The notes beneath the pieces are model-generated. The model was not told the origin of the DNA, did no database searches, and saw only the letters and a program-made list of their open reading frames with translations. The translations under genes were made by a program, and so were the position numbers. From contig NZ_JBOITL010000007.1 in NCBI RefSeq assembly GCF_050717515.1, positions 62,001 through 126,000 of the forward strand: DNA of 64,000 bases, in the 5' to 3' direction. Source of the DNA: Clostridium_AD sp050717515. Lineage in GTDB: Bacteria; Bacillota; Clostridia; Clostridiales; Clostridiaceae. Positions 61,035-64,000 of this stretch are shown here, piece by piece; positions within the stretch are counted from its first letter, which is position 1; each line of letters begins with the position of its first letter.

Positions 61035-63106
61035 TTATATAACTTCCCCCCCCCCCCATTCAAATACTTCATTGCAAATTCTTTCACCTTACTAATATCA
61101 TTAGTCTTTGTCTTTATTGGAAGGGCATCCCATACTGAATTTTTATATGGTCTATTAGATGTATCCCCCACCCTTGGGTCAAGTATAGTTACAATTCCCT
61201 TATCCTCATAATTACGAATTAATCTTCCAACACCTTGTCTGAGCTTGACTAACATTTCAGGCACATCTACCTCCATTAAAGAATTATTAGAGAGACTTTT
61301 TTTATAATCAATTACTGGGTCAGGAACAGGAAATGGCAATCTGAAAATAATTAGATTAGACAAGGCAACTCCCTCTATACTAATTCCTTCCCAATATACA
61401 CCTGTGCCTAATAAAATCGAATTTATATCTGATTTAAATTCAGCAATAGTTGCCCCTTGTGAGGAACCTTCCTGCTGAACAAGCAGTTTCCAAGGAAGGT
61501 TTTTCTTTAGTAATCCATTATATACTGCTAACATATCACTCTTCGATGTAAATAGCATAAGGGATTTTCCATTAGTTATAAAAAGTAATTCAGCTATTAC
61601 ATCTATACTTTTACAAATGAATTTTTCCCTTTCATTAGTTGGGTGAGGCATATCTTCTTTATAATATATTAAAGCATTTTCATTATAAGGATATGGCGAC
61701 TTTTTAGGCTCAGATAGCTCCCCAATAGGCTCTAATGGAAAACCTAAATTTTTTATTATATACGAATATCTTTCCTTATTACTTCCTTTAAAGCTATTCG
61801 TAAGTGTTGCTGATGTTAAAATTGTCTTATATTTTTTTGATTGAAAAAATAATTCATTAATTGCTTTGTGCATTTTTTTTTGACATCCTATAATGGATAT
61901 ATCTTTAAAAGAATTCCGCTTTCCACTTAGCTCAATCCAAAATAACATATTAGAACCCTTATAAACTAAGTCGTTAAAGAAATCCCGAATAACTTCAAGG
62001 TTCTCAATTATATTATCTTGAACACTCTCAAATCTCACATTATTTGCTAACTGGACCTTAGCACTTAATCCATCGGTGGCTTTAGTAAATAGTCTCACAT
62101 TTCCGCTTATTTTTTCTTTATTTATATAAAATCTTACAATGTCTCCATCACTTGAAAACATCTTTGAATATTGCACCTCAACCTGCTCCCAAAGCTGTAT
62201 GTAAATTTCCTTTAGTAAATCTAAAATCTTGTCTTCCATATTATCATAGCTATAAAGCCTTGCAAGAAACTGGGTTGCTTCATTAACAATTTTACTAACA
62301 TCATTTAATAAATATTCTTGTTTTAATGAGTTTCTAACTTTATCTTCTAAGTTGTGAGCTTCGTCTAACACTATTAATTTTGCTTCTTTAGATAATAAAG
62401 GGTTTAATCCTTTATTTTTTTTCTGTAAATCTACAGCTAATAAATCATGGTTACATAGAATAATTCCCTTAGTCTCTAACATCGACCTTCTTTTTTTAGA
62501 ATAGTAGCAATCAAATCCGTATTTACATTCCCTGGACCGACATGCAGTTACATTAAGTTTTTTCCACAAACTATCTTTAATCTGGTTGGGGAGGGTTGTC
62601 CTATCTCCATTATTCGTATTTACTAACCAACCCTCCAACCAAGGATATATTTTTGAAATTTTAGTATTATAATTTAGATAGTCAAAAGCCCTATCTAAAC
62701 AGATAAAATGCGACATTCCTTTTGCAAGTATAACCTCTGGATAAATACTTATTATACTTGATAGTTTGTCAATATCTTTTATTAGCTGTTCCTGTAGTAA
62801 AATAGTAGAAGTCGAAATAATTACAGGACTATTTGTTAACCTATTGTAATATATCAATGGAGCTAAATAAGCATAAGATTTGCCTATGCCGACACCTGCT
62901 TCTATTATTATATGGCGATTATCTCTTATAGCTTCGGATATATCATATGCCATATCTTCTTGGCCTTCCCTTAATTCATAGCCTAACATGGGTAGTTTTT
63001 TATCAAACAAATCCCAGACCTTTTGGGTTATTCCTTCGTCAAAATCAAGTTGTTCAATAATATCAATAGGCTTATTTATATCTAAAATGTAATCCGTAAA
63101 ATTCAT
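61031..63106 (-). CDS. DinG/XPD-type iron-sulphur helicase
   Basis: About 691 residues. Superfamily 2 DNA helicase with Walker A EAGVGIGKSYAYLAPL, an iron-sulphur insert whose Cys residues lie in HFICLDRAF, TACRSRECKYGFDCYY, then DEAH in LIVLDEAHNLED, and C-terminal motifs TGVYWEGISIEG, LPFPVPDPVIDY and RQGVGRLIRNYEDKG. Normal DinG has the same order; a fused exonuclease domain is absent. The frame extends to an ATG at 63157 directly after a TATAAT sequence; the ATG at 63106 has AGGAAGG upstream but at long spacing, so the start is uncertain. The 3' end contains the G12 run. Confidence 0.85.
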   Translation of the reverse strand: MNFTDYILDINKPIDIIEQLDFDEGITQKVWDLFDKKLPMLGYELREGQEDMAYDISEAIRDNRHIIIEAGVGIGKSYAYLAPLIYYNRLTNSPVIISTSTILLQEQLIKDIDKLSSIISIYPEVILAKGMSHFICLDRAFDYLNYNTKISKIYPWLEGWLVNTNNGDRTTLPNQIKDSLWKKLNVTACRSRECKYGFDCYYSKKRRSMLETKGIILCNHDLLAVDLQKKNKGLNPLLSKEAKLIVLDEAHNLEDKVRNSLKQEYLLNDVSKIVNEATQFLARLYSYDNMEDKILDLLKEIYIQLWEQVEVQYSKMFSSDGDIVRFYINKEKISGNVRLFTKATDGLSAKVQLANNVRFESVQDNIIENLEVIRDFFNDLVYKGSNMLFWIELSGKRNSFKDISIIGCQKKMHKAINELFFQSKKYKTILTSATLTNSFKGSNKERYSYIIKNLGFPLEPIGELSEPKKSPYPYNENALIYYKEDMPHPTNEREKFICKSIDVIAELLFITNGKSLMLFTSKSDMLAVYNGLLKKNLPWKLLVQQEGSSQGATIAEFKSDINSILLGTGVYWEGISIEGVALSNLIIFRLPFPVPDPVIDYKKSLSNNSLMEVDVPEMLVKLRQGVGRLIRNYEDKGIVTILDPRVGDTSNRPYKNSVWDALPIKTKTNDISKVKEFAMKYLNGGGGKLYK
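61046..61057 (-). repeat. G12 homopolymer at the end of the helicase gene
   Basis: Twelve consecutive C on the plus strand encode four Gly residues near the C terminus of the helicase (YLNGGGGKLYK, five codons before stop) and lie just before the start of the next gene. Slippage by one base would change the last residues and the stop codon and break the ATGA overlap. Confidence 0.9.
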
Positions 63107-63312
63107 ATAATTTATAAACACCTTCCTAATAAAGTTTATAGCTGAACCATATAACATTATTATACCATTTATCCATATAATCTCTAATCAATTTGTAAAA
63201 TTTCTTTAGTTATTAGGTTATATTACAATATGTGTTAAAATTTGATATAATCTTATAAGAGCTATTTTTATAATGGCAAATCAAAAATAATAATTTTAAG
63301 GAGGAATCATAT

Positions 63313-63948
63313 ATGAAAGATGTATTTTCTTATAACATATCTATTCATAAAAATGCCTATTTGAATTGGAGAACTGAAAAGCATTCACATATTGATAATA
63401 TGATAACTATTGCAGAAGGATTTATGAAATCTTCAATACTATTAACTGAACAGTCATTGAATGATAACAGAGATAAGAAAGCCGATATTATTATTTTCCC
63501 AATATTGTTTAACGCTAATCATGGAATAGAGCTATACTTGAAAGCAATTACCTGGTCATTAAATGTTTTATTAGAAAACGATGTTAAAATTGAGGGAAAC
63601 CATGACATAAAGCAGATATTCACCATTGTATGCTCATTAGTAAATAAATTTGAAAAAGAAAAAGAAAACAGAGATGAATTTAAAAAAATAACCATGAATT
63701 TAAAGGAATATCTTGATGAATTATATAAAAAAATCGAACCCAAATCATGTGGAAAACATAAAGACAATATGGACTTTTCAAGATACCCTTTTAGCCAGAA
63801 GTATATTAATCATTTTTATATAGACGAATTAGATAATGTAGTAATTGATTTGGAAAACTTCTTAGAGAGATTTAAAGAGATTAGTGATACTTTGAACATG
63901 ATAGCAAATCACTATTTATATGATTATCCCAAAACTGATGAGGATTAA
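63313..63948 (+). CDS. HEPN-like helical protein
   Basis: 211 residues, all helical and charged. The segment ILFNANHGIELYLKAITWSL followed by EGNHDIKQIFTIV resembles the N-terminal helices of HEPN-domain proteins (xxHxxELxLKA...GHDIxxI), a group of RNases and RNA-binding proteins common in defence and toxin-antitoxin loci. The RxxxxH catalytic motif of active HEPN nucleases is not visible, so it may be non-catalytic. AAGGAGG precedes the ATG. It is divergent from the DinG-like operon, about 150 bases apart. Confidence 0.5.
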   Translation: MKDVFSYNISIHKNAYLNWRTEKHSHIDNMITIAEGFMKSSILLTEQSLNDNRDKKADIIIFPILFNANHGIELYLKAITWSLNVLLENDVKIEGNHDIKQIFTIVCSLVNKFEKEKENRDEFKKITMNLKEYLDELYKKIEPKSCGKHKDNMDFSRYPFSQKYINHFYIDELDNVVIDLENFLERFKEISDTLNMIANHYLYDYPKTDED

Positions 63949-64000
63949 TAATCCTCAAATATAGCTATGCATATATGGATATAAATAAATGGCACATTCT

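Noticed and set aside
1..64000. CRISPR arrays, rRNA and tRNA genes
   Set aside because: No regularly spaced repeats of 24-40 bases and no conserved rRNA or tRNA sequence was seen on either strand.

Overview
The window looks like chromosomal DNA of a spore-forming, low-GC Firmicute close to Clostridium sensu stricto. The evidence is strong AGGAGG ribosome binding sites with several TTG/GTG starts, a Spo0E-type phosphatase, two SpoVB/MurJ-type flippases, HPr kinase, a flavodiiron protein and a nine-gene rotary V-type ATPase operon. I saw no rRNA, tRNA or CRISPR array.

Region 1 (1-14800) is mostly housekeeping: an M18 aminopeptidase (cut by the window edge), hprK, a UPF0291 protein, a Spo0E-like gene, fprA, a HelD-type helicase, an SDR enzyme, a DUF2798 membrane protein, the nadA-nadB-nadC operon with a palindromic operator, and def. 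Embedded here at 8087-8377 is a 96-codon gene with an in-frame TGA in a Cys-Gly-TGA-Gly-Gly context. It sits behind a near-consensus promoter and a CsoR/CstR-like operator, and I read it as a probable selenoprotein gene.

Region 2 (14900-23540) is the V-type ATPase operon on the minus strand, order H/G-I-K-E-C-F-A-B-D. The K subunit keeps the sodium-binding residues known from Enterococcus NtpK. A perfect 18-bp hairpin lies between E and C.

Region 3 (23800-37250) is chromosomal: a B12-type radical SAM protein, a methyltransferase, a zinc phospholipase C-like protein, a membrane-anchored beta-propeller, a rubrerythrin-like protein behind a predicted three-way-junction leader, two convergent flippases, an RluA pseudouridine synthase, an M20 amidohydrolase and a long FtsA-like ATPase.

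Region 4 (37340-46200) is a decaying accessory region: a UvrD-type helicase without its N-terminal ATPase half and with its last 225 bp duplicated, an HTH plus putative nuclease gene pair with a broken second copy, two single-gene segments bounded by related inverted repeats, and recombinase-like scraps.

Region 5 (46300-63950) looks like a defence island. It starts with a three-gene operon (ComF-like phosphoribosyltransferase, DprA/SLOG protein, HAD phosphatase). A large type I restriction locus follows: hsdM, hsdS, a small conserved gene, a short HsdR paralogue with lost ATPase residues but an intact nuclease motif, an OLD-family ATPase/TOPRIM nuclease, full-length hsdR and a YgjP-like metallopeptidase. 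It ends with a DinG-like helicase whose 3' end carries a G12 run, an unknown gene, and a divergent HEPN-like gene. Functions are inferred from motifs read by eye; no database search was run.
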